Below, piece by piece: positions 44,401-55,894 of a stretch of DNA of 64,000 nt. The stretch covers positions 143,856 through 207,855 of the forward strand of contig NMRA01000413.1 of assembly GCA_002633005.1 (NCBI GenBank), written 5' to 3'. A model generated the notes under the pieces. It saw only the letters and a program-made list of their open reading frames with translations. It was not told where the DNA came from and did no database searches. Origin of the DNA: Phoronis australis (lineage: Eukaryota; Phoronida; Phoronidae). Positions within the stretch are counted from its first letter, which is position 1; each line of letters begins with the position of its first letter. The position numbers were made by a program, and so were the translations under genes.

Positions 44401-47400
44401 CAGTAATTGTCAGCAACCAAGCATTGTTTAGAGGCACATAACCTTTAACTGCAATCATCAATGAATTTATATCATAGATTTAAAGTAAATGGTAACAAAG
44501 GTACCAATTATTTTTAATAAAATTCTTTCGCTTGAAAGTAGCATATTTTGCTGAAAAATTATTTGTAGATGATGTTATAAGCACAAAAATCATTTTGGAA
44601 AAATGGGCAAGCAACTGGCTGTATTTCCTTTCTTTTCCTGAGTAATAATATACTCAGCACTGACAGTCGCGCAGTCATGATGCAACTATTTTTCTTGCCG
44701 CACAACTACAGCATGTCTGGATCAGTGACGCTGCTAAATTGCGCGGATCACGTCCATGTTTTTAAAGAACATAGTGAGCTCTGGCTTACTTCGTTTTCAA
44801 ACAAAATCCTTACAAGAGAATTCGAGCAGCAGGGACACTGTTGGATGAACAACTTTCCCAACACATTTCGTATTAATGTCTGATTGTCTGCTGCCGAAGT
44901 TTATAAAACAAAAGCTAAATAATTACACTCAACAATGAATCAACTAAACATATCGATCACGTGTCATACCTAGGTGCCAAACACTTATCCAACATGTCTT
45001 TCAACCACCACAAAGATTGCTTCGAAAGCAGAGAAACCCCTCCTCTTTACTTAACGAAACTTAAGCATATTCGCCCACACATCACTCGTATGTCCAAAAT
45101 AGAATACTCATCTTCCACATGGAAACCAACCACTAAATAGGCATAAACGTCTCTTACACCTACTTACCTATCACTTCCCTGCTAAAAATCCTTAAGTGGC
45201 TAACTATACAAGACCGGAGGACTCAGATCAAGATCATTCATACTCGTATCCTCCACCCTTAAGTGGCCAACTATACAAGATCGGAGGACTCAGATCAATG
45301 GCCAACTATACAAGACCGAAGGACTCAGATCAAGATCATTCATACTCGTATCTTCCACCTTTTGGTGTCCAACTATACAAGACCGGAGGACTCAGATCAA
45401 GATCATTCACACTCATATCTCCCACCCTTTATCCCAATCTTCTCTTAAAAAATCAACACCTTACTTTCCAAAGACTGTACACTCCTGCCAAATCCTCCTT
45501 TCCGCCCGCCGTAGCTTTATAAAACCCCCTTCCCATGAGACTGCATCGGCACCATACGTCTCGGGACTTTTTATCACTCATTAAGACGTGTCCTGAAAGT
45601 GTTGTACTAACCATTCGTTATTTCATTGTTTGTAAACACCAGTTTTGGTTCCATGCACTCGTTACTACTAAACGATTTTAACATGCGCTAGTAACACGTA
45701 AGCGCCAAAGCTTTGACAGAGTATTGTGATCTAAAGAAGAAGACAGATGATATTGTCAAGTGTTATGTATCTGTTGATGAAGTTAGTTTGTTTCAATTAT
45801 TCCATAAAATTAATTTTCACCGATCACCTATTCTCTTAATTACGCACCTGAGTATAACGTGGACTGCGATGTAAGCAACGGTTTCAATGACTGCTGTAAG
45901 AGTGAAGTTTAAGAAGAGGTCGCCCGGAAACAGGGTTTGCACACTCAGAATCAGCCCCCAGTAAACCAGAGAGTTCACGAACCTATAAGTAAAATCATGT
46001 CTGCTGGAACTAACGCAACTGAAACTATAGCATATATATTGCAGTTCATATTTGTCCGTGACAACACGTTATAATTACCAAGTAGTGTCGGCGCATTCGT
46101 CAATATTTTTGGTTTTTATAGCCGATTACATTTCAGGAACTACATATATCTTTAATCTTTGGTTGACGAGAAGTCAAACGGAAAGAACAAAAGCATGGGT
46201 ATAACTGAAGAAGTGAACATCTATGGTTAGATCCAAATCACAAATTGGTATACTAACCTACATAGTAAATCAGCTTACAGTATTTACCAAGTAATTGAAA
46301 GATTTGTTGTGACTTACGTAAATGTATATTTTGCAAATTTAGCTGAAATTTGTTAAATATAATGGGAATAACACCTATTGATAAAAATCTGTCAGTTTAC
46401 TTAGCCTCGTTCCGCCCTCCAACGCGCGGTGTGGTTCGTACAAGTTCCTGACTGTATCGACTTCCTTATTTTGAAAAACACGTGAATTGACTAAACTGAT
46501 AGGTGTCCTGACTCTCGTACTTAAAAAAGTTGTAGTTTGATGCATAACTGGACTTTTGTTTATAACTTTAATATTTTATGAATAATTAATTATTTTAGAT
46601 TTCCCATAAAGGGTATAATATGAGGGGAGGTATACAGTCGGTAGGATAACAATGGAATCGGTGCTGCTCATTTACAACTAACACCGGCCTAGTTTACACG
46701 GGGAATGAGTTTATCAAGGTGTTGCCGTTACTGAGCGGACATACCACATACCACGTACCACACGAAGCACATTACTACTGAAATTGTCAACATCCGCCGG
46801 GAGTGCAATATGGCCCCCATGTTTTCTTTTCTCGGTTTCTGCTTTTTTGACGCGAAGCACACTCTTCTTAAGCGCTGGAAGATGCTGACATGCTGGCTAG
46901 CAGTACTTTCACGTTTAGTTTTGTTATTTTGTGAATCTGTATCATTTGAAGAAAGGCTGCTCTTCCAGTCGGCTTTATTGACGCTTTCCTCGGTCATTGG
47001 CTTCAATTCTTCTTCCTCGTGAATCATTGGAATAGGCACTTTGTTAAAATTTGCAATTTTTGCAATCGTCTCTTTAGCGTCTTCTAATCGCCCATTTGCT
47101 ATTAACCATGGTATTGTTTCTGGAATCAACCTTCAAGGAAAGACAGATATTTTGAATCTATGATGCAATCTGAAACACCCTTAAATGTATCTTCTGAAAA
47201 AAAACATTCCCGTGTTAAGGAAATACTTTTACTGAGCGCTGAACACAAAGTAACACGGTAACAGGCGATAAAATCTGCGACATACTGGTTTTTATAGTCT
47301 GGTTATCTAAACACCAACAATATAAAGTCGACTGCAGATAATAAAAACTTGGCCAGTTCAACTATTGCTGTGGCGATCTTCTGTATGGGTGACTAGCTGT

Positions 47401-50400
47401 AGACTACATGTCGTTTTGTTGCAGACCCCGAAAGCGCAATGACTATTTCAGTGAAGTTACAAGTACTCCGAGCCGGATTACTTAATTGTGAACACTCAGT
47501 TTTTCACGATATGAGTCACACCAATAAAAAATTCATAGTATCCATTTATGCACATTCGTGGAACTTCTCTCGTCCAGATTGATTAAATTACGTTTAAAAT
47601 CCACACACAATGTAGTGTACCATGCTTCCGAAGTAGTTTTACGGGCCTGCTCAGTCCCTTCATTGAAACAGTTGTCAAGAGTTTCGAAGTACAGTCGTGA
47701 CAATTAACATGAGTCGTATATGCTTAGCCATCCATTTTGTGGTGCTAATAAACTCACCAAAACAACGCAAGGACAAAAAAGCCTGGTGCAGCACAAACCA
47801 TCTGTAGATGGCGCCAGTTGCGTATGAAATATGCCAGAAACACCAACAGAAACATGAAGAAGCACCATACGTATTCAATGGCAACACCTGAGAAACAAAC
47901 ACAACAAAGCAGGGCGTTAACATGCCGCCACGTTGTACAAACGAGCATAAATAGAAAGCTCCAAAACATGTGCAGTAGAAAATAGACGTACATGTACACA
48001 AAGCCGCTCTCGCTACAATACCTAAAACAAACAAAAAACGAGTGAGAACCAACTAAGCGTTGTATATTTACAATCTGAGTGAGCCCTGTGGTTGTGTGGT
48101 ATTCGAGCCTATGGTCGGTCCCATTTTCCATCACCGTAGCTCACCGGCGTACTAGACATTCTGATAGTATAACTTAGGATAAGCACATGCTCTGGCTCAC
48201 CTGCAAACGTTCTGTACTCCATTGAAAACGATTCCATGCAGTATGCAAACCCCACACTTCCCTGCGAAAGGAAGAAAAAATGAGGGTCTCAGAAGTAACA
48301 AAACGAATGTTCATGATATTGTCTCATTGTGTATCTAGCACGGCCAATGATGTATGACACTGAACGGTGGGATACACTCAGACGCAAAATCATTTGATGT
48401 GGCGTTTACCACATTTTCAGCCGGTTGCGCTCGATTTGGCAATCTGCAGGTCGCCAATGCGACCTCAGATTTTGTCGCCACGAAGTCGCCATTGGGAGTA
48501 TCAAAGTCAGACAATAATTCGCCCAAAATTCGTTTCAAAGTTTGTGTTGTCTTCCAAAGTTTAAATTGTAAACTGTTTTCCTAGATTTAATTAACCTTTG
48601 GTTAACAACTGTTCTGTTTATTTCATGAAATCAGTGCATTTGTCACCACAGCAGTCAGCACACATCAAACGCGCTTGAATTACAAAAGTAGGTAAACAGA
48701 GGGAAGTTTGGCAAAAACCAGGCAATATCTACGACACAAGCGCCTCCAGTGTATGCAATTGTCTGCGTTCTGTCTTCGTTGGCAGAAAGAAATGAGTTAC
48801 TAATTGCATGATATATATATAAAGAGGTATGGGTAGGTTTCTGAGATTTTCGCCAAGTTTGCATTAGACAACTTGGCGTCAAGCTTGCTGTCGAGCACTG
48901 TGCTGGTTTGGCTTCACCAATATACACGCTGCAGCGCTCGATTTGGCAACGTTTTCTGTACAAAGTGTTCTATGATTTTGCATTACGGTGTTATGTATTT
49001 GCCAATACTGCGTGATTCAACTAAGGCACACTGATACAGTTCCCAGGATTTTTTGCAAGGGCGACTGCTTGAAATCAGTAGAAATTCTCGGCGACTGTAT
49101 TCGATCATTGTCCCAATCTGCACATCACTAGGACGTGGTGGCTTTCGCCTAATGAAGTGGCTTAAAGTAACAATTAATAGATAAAACAGCAGTGCCTGTC
49201 TCAGAGCAAGAACGTACTAGTTTGGTGAAAAGCATGCATTTCGACTTGTTGTCTATTCAGAGCACGCTGGACATTCAGTGTTAGGTTACTTATGGCTCAT
49301 TTCAGTTCCGGCTAGAAGCGAAGGAGCTTCCTCATTTTGTTGTCCTCCAATAATAGCGCCTATGTGATGGGAAAATTGAGAATGCGTCCTCTCAACAAGA
49401 TGACTATACCTCGACAGAAATTTTCTGCGGCAGGTCTGGCAATTGGGCTGAATTGGTGGATTCGAGACGAGTTGAACATCACTTCCAGGGTGTAAAATCA
49501 TAACTTCCGTTCCTGAAGGTGGTTGAGTATCACTTTCAAGGTAGTAGAAACTCCCGACGATTGTATTAGATTTGCCCTCCACTGAGATCTAGTGGCTTTC
49601 GCCCAATGAAGAGGCTAAGTAACGATCAGAGAACTGTGCTGTCCGTCCCAGCACATTAACGTACTAGTTCGGTGAAGATCATGTTATTCGGCATGGTGTC
49701 TACTCACCGCACGCTGGAGATACAGGGTTAGGTTACTTATGGTTCATTTCAGATCCGGCTAGACGCGAAAGAGAAGAGAGAGACCAAAACAGGGACCGTG
49801 TCAATGATTCTGGTGACTGTGAAAAGAGTTCTTCAAGAGCTTTCTCGTCAACGTATTGGTTGGGATGATGCGCTTGACGAGGTAATATAGTCACAGTGGA
49901 TTGATTAGTAAGATGATATAACCCATAGTCCATTCCAAATATTTTCAACGACATTTGATACGTGATCAAACGTGAATTTCCCACTTCATACCACAGTGTG
50001 TGTTGTGAGCTACCTTGTTTTGCTCTCTTCTGATAATAGCGCCTTTGTGATGGAGAAAGTCCTCGCCACAAGATGACCACACATCGACTGGAATTTTCCG
50101 TTGCAGCTGTGGCAGTTGGGCTGAGTAATTAGATTCAAGGCCAGTTGAAAATCACTTTCATGCTGGAAGTAATATAGTCCTATAAATTTCAAGAAGGTTC
50201 AAATAAAACCACCACTTTCGTTCCTGGAGGTGGCACTGCGTCAGCCATGTAGGAGCTGCTTTGTTCTTGTTTTCATCATGGCAACGCTTGTTAGAAGCAG
50301 TCGGCTGGATAACGCCACTTAGTCTTGCTTTTTGCAGTAAGCTCGACTAATCCCTAGTCAAACTCACTCGAGAGGTCTGTTGCTGAGATGAGATTTGATG

Positions 50401-53400
50401 GGCAAGAATTTATGCGTTCTTTTCAGGAATCTAACCTCCGTACTGGAGTTCCAAAGAAGACAAAAGCAAGCTGTAGTCGCTGAACCCTGTGCTGTCAGAT
50501 GGCTAGTTGCATGGCGGCGACACACTTCGCAGTGATCCGTGAAGCATTCCTTGATTTTTCAGCACTGGAGAACGGTCACGACGAAGTAATGCATATCCCT
50601 ACCTTCACCTTTGAGACCGAGGACATTTTGAAATCCAGGCCTATCATTTCGATTAGTTAAATTCTTGCATAATAGAGAACCTCTGACTCCAAATTATCCG
50701 TTGCTTCTGTGATCCACTGGTGTTTCCGGTGATTCCGGCTTATATAGTTTGTGTAGGTGGCGTCATTCACAATACTTGGCTGGACAATTTTAGGCGAGGT
50801 GAAGTAGAGAGTATTTGTCGGTTCTGCAGCTTCATCAGAAATCTATCACCTCGAGAAGTTTGGAAATTGGTGGCATTGCATACACGGTGGACACAATTAA
50901 AGCGACAAAGGTACACCGACGTGCAGTTTTCAACAAGTGTACGTGTACACTGACAATTATTGTTTGCGTTTGTCGGGTTTGCTGGGCCTAGATTATTCAG
51001 AAGTTAGACCAAACTATATTCTTGTGTGAATCGTCACTTGAATCTTATATACATGTATTAGTTAACGGTGGTAAATCATTGCTTCTTACCATTCTAAATT
51101 GATTTTGAATGATTTGGAACCAAAACTAGGTAGCATTTTACAAAGGCTTCAATTTTTCAACGAACATGTTTATAAGCGATCGAAATTAACTTTGACACAA
51201 GTAGTCTATCTTACAATCACAGGTTGAATCTACCTTGTATAGGCCTACTAAAGTGCAAGCTTAGACGTGCACTTCATAGTAATCTAGAACTATCACAGTC
51301 TGTAAGTTTTTGGGTTTTACGGTTTGTATTCATGTCTTGTTTTGTCTTTCAAGTTGAACCTAAGATACAATACATGTACATGGTTGATTCGAGTTTATAT
51401 GGGGTTTATTGTTGCGAGTCTGACCCTTGGTTGTGGTATTCCTTAGATTATTACACAGTTTGCTGTTTCATTTGGAATCTCTCAATCTCGGTTTAGTGTG
51501 TGGTATTTTTTGTCTAAGTAAACTTGTTCTTTGTAACAAGAAACTAAGGTGTATTTTTATTTCCAGACATGCCCTATCTATCGTACACTGAATCCTGGCT
51601 GCAACCCCTTATAACATTGTGAGTTAGACGAGGGACATCTGAAACTTTGAGAAGCTGAAGGAAAGTATGGCCGTACTGTTGTCTTAAGAGTTTTTAAAAT
51701 TTTAACCGCGATCATGAGAGACCGACGAAGGCGGCAATTTTTGCTGTATTTTAGTTCTTTACCTAATGACTATTGCCGTACCAACTTACCGTTGTCGAAG
51801 CATTCTGTGGACGAAAACTTATTTGGCAAGGGAAGGCAACCAACTCCGACGAGCGTCTTTGTCACACACCGCAAAAATTCCTACCACGCAACCTGAACTC
51901 TGGCATTCCCATCATACAAAATTGTGTGCAAGGAACAGAAAAAATAATGCACAGAGAATGGGTCACACATTTTGGTCACTTGCACAAAAAAATCTGCGGG
52001 TAAGAGTATGTGAGTGTTGTTGGATTTCAGGTTCCGTGGTAAAGTTTTTGCGCGGGGTAAGAGATTTTGTGGTAAGGGTGCGCACACGAATACGATAGGT
52101 CATTTGCCGTCTGCCGCATTGTGCCGTTGTTGATAACATTAGAACCATAAAACAACTTACCCTGCTGAAAAATCCTGTGAAAAATCTCATCACACTAAAG
52201 GCAGCTGCGCTCTGCACAAAACTCGTCGCCATGGAAAGTATCGAGAGTAGAAAGACCGGCAGTATCAAAACGGGTTTCCGGCCAAAGCGATCTGCTAACA
52301 AGCTTAATACGATTGACCCACAGATGGAGCCACCAGTGAACACCGACTGAGCCAGGTCGGGGAGGTAATCACGATCACACACGAGATCAAACTGAAATCA
52401 AAGCAAAACTGAGTACTTAAGATGTGTTAAATAGTCGAAAATCCTTACTACATGCACAAGCCCTTGTAATGGAAGGTTTCATTCAATACCCTACGTCCTC
52501 GCTTCTTTTGAGATTCAAGCATCTTTTTGAGAAAAATCACCAGACAAGCTGGTCTCGTAATCTTTCAGCTACATTTACGTTGTGTTACCGGACTTGGTCA
52601 GCCAATGTGATTTTTGGGCTGCTGGTTGCAGTTGGGAAGACAGAACCACAACACTAAGGACCATCTAATAAACGGATCGCGTTCGGTCGTGTGTGATGTA
52701 CTCAATAATGATAAACAAGGTTTTCCCTATTCTTGATGGATTACATGTTATTGAAATATTGAAAAATATACATATGGCCATAGGCCGTACATTTCATGTC
52801 GCTACATGATCACATGCTGGCCCCTGTGAGCTTATTTCACCAAGCGATCAAATTTCCGGAAAGTTCAGAATTGTCAATATTTTTCTTGCAAGACATAGAA
52901 AAAGGCTTTAAATCTTGGAATGTAACGTCGCGTTTGGCTGGTTGAGGAACTAAAATTTGAAGTCACGTTTGGCCATTAATTGACGGCTATAATGGGTAGG
53001 TTTCGTTGACGGGCTTTCTATGCTGGCCTTAATTAGCACACCACATCAGTGCATTACGGTTTTACTAATTTTGTGACCAGGGACTGAAACTAAATGTGGG
53101 CCTAATTTGTAAATAAATTTTGATTTTCGTAACAAAGCAAAGTCTTAAACAGTGTGTTTCAATTCAAGACAGAACATGTACACCAGAGTACGTTCAATCT
53201 ACAAGGCGAAAACAATGTGGATTGGGTAACGATCTGTATCAACTAAAATTGTCACAAGGAGGCGCATCGCAATTCGGAACCATCGGTAGGCAACTGCCGT
53301 CTTCTGTTGTCCGATAGCATTACACATGGACTGCGTTCCGTAGTCCCAACAAGCTGGCCAAAAAGTAACATAACACAAGGTCATGGACAGGCACTCTAGT

Positions 53401-55882
53401 GTTTCGCGAGTAAGCTCGAGACCACTGGAGTGATTGGTTGGTGAGGTTGGAATGTTGAATTGTGGGATAGAATTCATGAATTGTGGGGTAGAACTTATGG
53501 TTTCATTCCATAAGCGAGACATTTGAAACTTCAAAATGTCTTGAGTGTTTGGAATGCAGGCATGCTTGTTTCAATAAAAATTCGTCGAGGAAGATACAGT
53601 GTCAGCAAAAAAAAATTAGTTTAAGGTAGCACAAGGTTAGGGTTCTGAGTCGTTATCGGTCGAGCCTAAACGTCAGCTATGCAACCACACACAGGAATCT
53701 TCAAAATTTAAAAATATTCCTTTATGCGATTTGGCAGATAATTAAATTGCAACTAAGTGCAGGTTCTAACCCGAGGTGGGCACACCAGCCAAATTTCTTT
53801 GAACTTGATCGTGAAACTTAGTAGATATTTAGGTAAAAGCAGAGAAAACTAGGGGCGCACTGCATATCGAATCCGTCATGAATTGGGTCAGTGTCATCAG
53901 AAACATTTTTGCAAAATTTAAGGAAACTTGATAGACGTTGAGAACGAAAGAAAAATAATAAATACAATTGCCACTAGAGAAAGCAGCACAGGTCAGATCA
54001 GTGATAGAAACACAACCGCAAAATCCCATCAAAATTGGTTTATGAGCTTTTTAGATATTGATACAGAAGGAAAGAAAACGAAAACTAAAATATCCAATAG
54101 CAGACACTGCACTAATATATATCCACAAATTGCCAGACCAACAATACTCAATAGATTTGCAACATCTCAAGTCGATCTTTCAAGCGGTTTGGCCAATAGA
54201 GAAACGAATGCTAAAACAAACACTAAACATGCGCACACCCTGGGGTGGGGCTCGGGGGGGCTCGAACGAGCCACCACCCATTTGGCGAAGAGGGCCAAAA
54301 GGTCTGCCTCTGAGAAACAAAAAGTCCGAGAAAATGAGACAAAAGTCCACCAACAAACGCGCAATTCACTCTGGTGCGCCGGTTTTTTTTTAGTCCGTCA
54401 GCTTTTTTGTTACCAAAAGGTGCACATCGTTAGAAATTCGAGCCCCCCACATTGAAGACTGGGTGCGCGCATGCTAAAATGCTAGAATTGCCACTGACGG
54501 GGACAGGAAAATGCAGGTCCGTCCGAGAATAATCAGTCGCCATAAGATTTTCTTCTGAATAGAAAGGTATCTGTCACGTTACATAGAAATCCGTCTAGAC
54601 ACTTTGTACATATGGAGGCAGACGCAAGCAAAATTAAAATTGCCACAAAAACCAGTTAGAAATATCCTACGCAATTTAATTATGTATTTAAGGCCTACCT
54701 CGCTGATGATAGTTTGAGCTTCTTTGGAATATTCCCAACCGGAAGTACACATGACCTTAGACCCATTTTCACTATATATGAGACACTGTGAGAGGGTCCC
54801 TGTTTCGTTGTTCCAAGGTATACTGTCGTTGACGGTGGTATTAGCTGGAATCTTGCAGTGATGTGGAGTTTGGGCACCTGTAGATGTAGTTGCAAAGCTT
54901 ATTAAAATTGTTTGCGACGTACATGTAGTGCAGAAAGCAAATTCAAGTTGCTTGCTTGAAAGCTTTCTCTTGAGCCCCTGACTTACGGAATACATTGTAT
55001 AAGGTTTAAATGGCCGCCAGTCATCACAATTTTCACCTCGGTCGCTCCACCCCTGTCCCCCCGATCGCAACTGAGTTATCGAGCTACACCTAGACACGTA
55101 TAGTAACATGTCCGTGAACAGGAATTTACAGACTCGGACGATTTACACATCCATACCACATATACATGTATCCTAATTATTATGTGCTTCATAATTGTAT
55201 TATAATCAAATTGCACGTTGAGCTGCAATGGTGACGCCACCATATGGGTAAAAAGAGGACGTCCTTCCCCTGCTAATCATTTGAGGACTAACACTTGGTA
55301 GGCCAGTCATGCAATTTGCTTATGTACCTCCGCGAAAGAGGAAGTACAGCTGAGAATGGTCCAATTTGGACTGTCGTGGCGTTACAACCGTAGTCGCGAC
55401 TGCAACACAGGACTTCACGAAATATCACCCTGCCTCGTCCCTTAAGGCGTTGTCGGGTTTAGCGATTTGAGGCCTTCAATGGCTCAGCCGATCAGCGCTA
55501 TCTTGAGGCATGGAGACAAGGCTGTGTATCACCATGTATTACAAGAGAAACATTTGGCCACATAAGTTTGACAAAAATGTCATACATCAGGGCACACAGA
55601 TCATCACCGTAAGTTGATACTGACGGGATCTCGTACTGTTAGGCCAATAAAGGGCATGTTCCAGTGCGAGAACACTTGATTAGATGTGTAAATTTCCAGA
55701 CGCTTCGTATTAAGCGAAAAAATGCAAGCTGACCACCTACCTATAAATACAACTATAATGGTGCTGAGTGCAAAAGCACTGGCGGCAAAAAACGAAGCTG
55801 CGATGTATATAATAATCTGGTATCGTCTGTAACCACCGATCGCAGCCATCACTCGGTCTATCTCTTTGTCCGTTACCGTCAT
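38312..55882 (-). CDS. SLC22-family membrane transporter, complete 11-exon gene (right-hand copy)
   Basis: Eleven coding exons on the minus strand join in frame to 570 codons (569 residues plus stop), a normal SLC22 length. Coding pieces: 55882-55741, 54877-54699, 52391-52161, 48261-48201, 47887-47758, 47130-46759, 45982-45848, 42372-42287, 41060-40940, 40280-40208, 38491-38312; all borders are GT..AG and all phases agree. Seen motifs: GGYRRYQ before TM1; a large extracellular loop with four cysteines and several N-x-S/T sites (residues about 48-112); the MFS signature LADRFGRKP after TM2; RNWRHLQ before TM6; IPWLIANGR after TM6; PEVFPTNLR between TM10 and TM11. Known for the family: 12-TM plasma-membrane uniporters or exchangers of organic cations, carnitine or anions; the substrate cannot be read from sequence. 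The start is chosen because it matches the paralogue and lies 13 bases inside an acceptor. It is a tandem paralogue of the left-hand gene. Confidence 0.93.
38800..39412. repeat. Dispersed repeat of about 610 bp, copy in right gene intron 10
   Basis: Inverted copy of 10926-11540. It is flanked by TTAA-containing words at both edges (ACTTTAAATAC and CCCCTTAAGG), so it may be another TTAA-targeting element, but its ends are not inverted repeats of each other. Confidence 0.7.
40208..40280 (-). CDS. Right SLC22 gene, exon 10 (TM11)
   Basis: 73 bp encoding TSGMGVASAFADAGSVIAPF TGTV, the family's G.....R.G...aPf TM11 with Asp-Ala in place of Arg-Ile/Val. Ends on a whole codon; donor GTAAGT. Confidence 0.9.
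40940..41060 (-). CDS. Right SLC22 gene, exon 9 (TM10 and PT..R motif)
   Basis: 121 bp encoding ADGTDLTPLAITLGLVCKFG then ICGSFATIYVFTPEVFPTNLR. The last part is the SLC22 E(L/V)(Y/F)PT..R signature. Acceptor CTCTAG, donor GTAAAG. Confidence 0.94.
42287..42372 (-). CDS. Right SLC22 gene, exon 8 (TM9)
   Basis: 86 bp encoding HGRQKPLIAFHVIAGILLIC ATFVPKTT: the GR..P loop followed by TM9. Acceptor and TSD are very close: a TTAA transposon copy ends 31 bases upstream of the exon. Donor GTAAGC. Confidence 0.9.
42404..43082. mobile_element. TTAA-flanked TIR element, second family, copy in right gene intron 7
   Basis: Left end AGAGGCATGGAAGCGAAAGC, right end inverse of AGATATTTGGAACGCTATAA; TTAA at 42400-42403 and 43083-43086. 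679 bp, sharing both outer parts with 10684-11924. Its left part carries a 5-copy tandem expansion. No coding capacity. Confidence 0.7.
42557..42726. repeat. 5 x 34-bp tandem repeat, each unit with a perfect palindrome
   Basis: Five units of exactly 34 bp starting at 42557, 42591, 42625, 42659 and 42693. The unit core ACTCTGTG GTAAT CACAGAGT is an 8-bp inverted repeat with a 5-base loop. Units 4 and 5 each have one substitution in the left palindrome arm. The sister element at 10684 has one diverged unit at about 10845-10878. Confidence 0.95.
43083..45190. other. Rest of intron 7, right SLC22 gene
   Basis: Non-coding. Several open frames of 60-118 codons overlap on both strands at 43368-43790 with no recognisable domain. 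Confidence 0.5.
45191..45426. repeat. Tandem repeat, 67/35-bp nested units
   Basis: The phrase CAACTATACAAGACCGGAGG ACTCAGATCA occurs four times (near 45201, 45269, 45303, 45370); three copies are followed by AGATCATTCA.ACTC.TATC.(C/T)CCACC. One unit is truncated, giving mixed 34- and 67-bp spacing. Confidence 0.85.
45848..45982 (-). CDS. Right SLC22 gene, exon 7 (TM7-TM8)
   Basis: 135 bp, encoding FVNSLVYWGLILSVQTLFPG then DLFLNFTLTAVIETVAYIAVHVIL. Matches the family's N.LVYYGL TM7 and ...E...Y TM8 pattern. Donor GTGCGT. Confidence 0.92.
46759..47130 (-). CDS. Right SLC22 gene, exon 6 (large cytoplasmic loop, start of TM7)
   Basis: 372 bp. Opens LIPETIPWLIANGRLEDAKE, the conserved post-TM6 segment, continues through a charged loop rich in E, K, S and T, and ends SRRMLTISVVMCFVW entering TM7. 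Donor GTACGT. The loop between about residues 285 and 350 is the least conserved part against the left paralogue. Confidence 0.93.
47758..47887 (-). CDS. Right SLC22 gene, exon 5 (TM5-TM6)
   Basis: 130 bp, phase 1 in and phase 2 out. Encodes VAIEYVWCFFMFLLVFLAYF then IRNWRHLQMVCAAPGFFVLALFW. RNWRHLQ is the family's (R/D)WR.LQ motif. Donor GTGAGT. Confidence 0.93.
48201..48261 (-). CDS. Right SLC22 gene, exon 4 (61-bp microexon)
   Basis: Encodes GSVGFAYCMESFSMEYRTFA plus the first base of the next Gly. This fits the conserved SLC22 stretch ahead of TM5 (E...RT..G). Acceptor TTTCGCAG, donor GTGAGC. Confidence 0.9.
48262..49129. other. Part of intron 3, right SLC22 gene
   Basis: Non-coding, no repeat ends recognised. 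Confidence 0.4.
49130..50230 (-). repeat. Diverged tandem duplication of about 450 bp or more with Cys/His coding traces
   Basis: TGGCTTTCGCC(T/C)AATGAAG opens both units (about 49139 and 49591); GAACGTACTAGTT.GGTGAA and GGTTAGGTTACTTATGG recur in each. On the minus strand both units encode similar pieces: QPNCQTCRRKFLSRYSHLVE and QPNCHSCNGKFQSMCGHLVA, then SH/QR.. and L(A)GxEM(S/N)HK. This looks like a duplicated fragment of a zinc-finger-bearing, probably transposon-derived gene; too short to name. Confidence 0.55.
50231..52160. other. Rest of intron 3, right SLC22 gene
   Basis: No gene or repeat recognised; open frames up to 110 codons have no domain. Confidence 0.45.
52161..52391 (-). 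CDS. Right SLC22 gene, exon 3 (TM2-TM3, MFS signature)
   Basis: Exactly 77 codons, FDLVCDRDYLPDLAQ to FFTGFFSR, phase 0 at both ends. Contains LADRFGRKP, the conserved MFS loop. Differs from the left paralogue at about 10 of 77 residues. Single normal GTAAGT donor, with none of the donor repetition seen in the left gene. Confidence 0.95.
52392..54226. other. Part of intron 2, right SLC22 gene
   Basis: No exon recognised. The 175-codon plus frame at 53928-54455 runs through the inverted-repeat element at 54227 and has no domain. Confidence 0.45.
54227..54475. mobile_element. TIR MITE (GCATGCGCGCACCC family), copy 1
   Basis: Left end CATGCGCACACCC, right end GGGTGCGCGCATG. CTAAA flanks both sides, a possible 5-bp target duplication. 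Interior shares AGAAACAAAAAGTCC and GAGACAAAAGTCCACCA with the copy at 60690. In intron 2 of the right SLC22 gene. Confidence 0.7.
54699..54877 (-). CDS. Right SLC22 gene, exon 2 (extracellular loop)
   Basis: Encodes AQTPHHCKIPAN... through QTIISE, the large loop between TM1 and TM2. It has three of the loop cysteines and glycosylation sequons NTT, NDS, NET and NGS. Enters in phase 1 and ends on a whole codon; donor GTAGGC. Confidence 0.93.
55741..55882 (-). CDS. Right SLC22 gene, coding exon 1 (start codon, TM1)
   Basis: Begins MTVTDKEIDRVMAAIGGYRR and runs into TM1, ending FIG with one base of the next codon before donor GTAGGT. The ATG (55882-55880) sits 12 bases after an acceptor AG (exon edge 55894), so a non-coding upstream exon is inferred. 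Confidence 0.93.
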
Positions 55883-55894
55883 TTTGAAAAGTAT

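Noticed and set aside
53928..54455. 175-codon plus-strand frame
   Set aside because: It runs from intron into the MITE at 54227 without any domain; opposite-strand and shifted frames are equally open.
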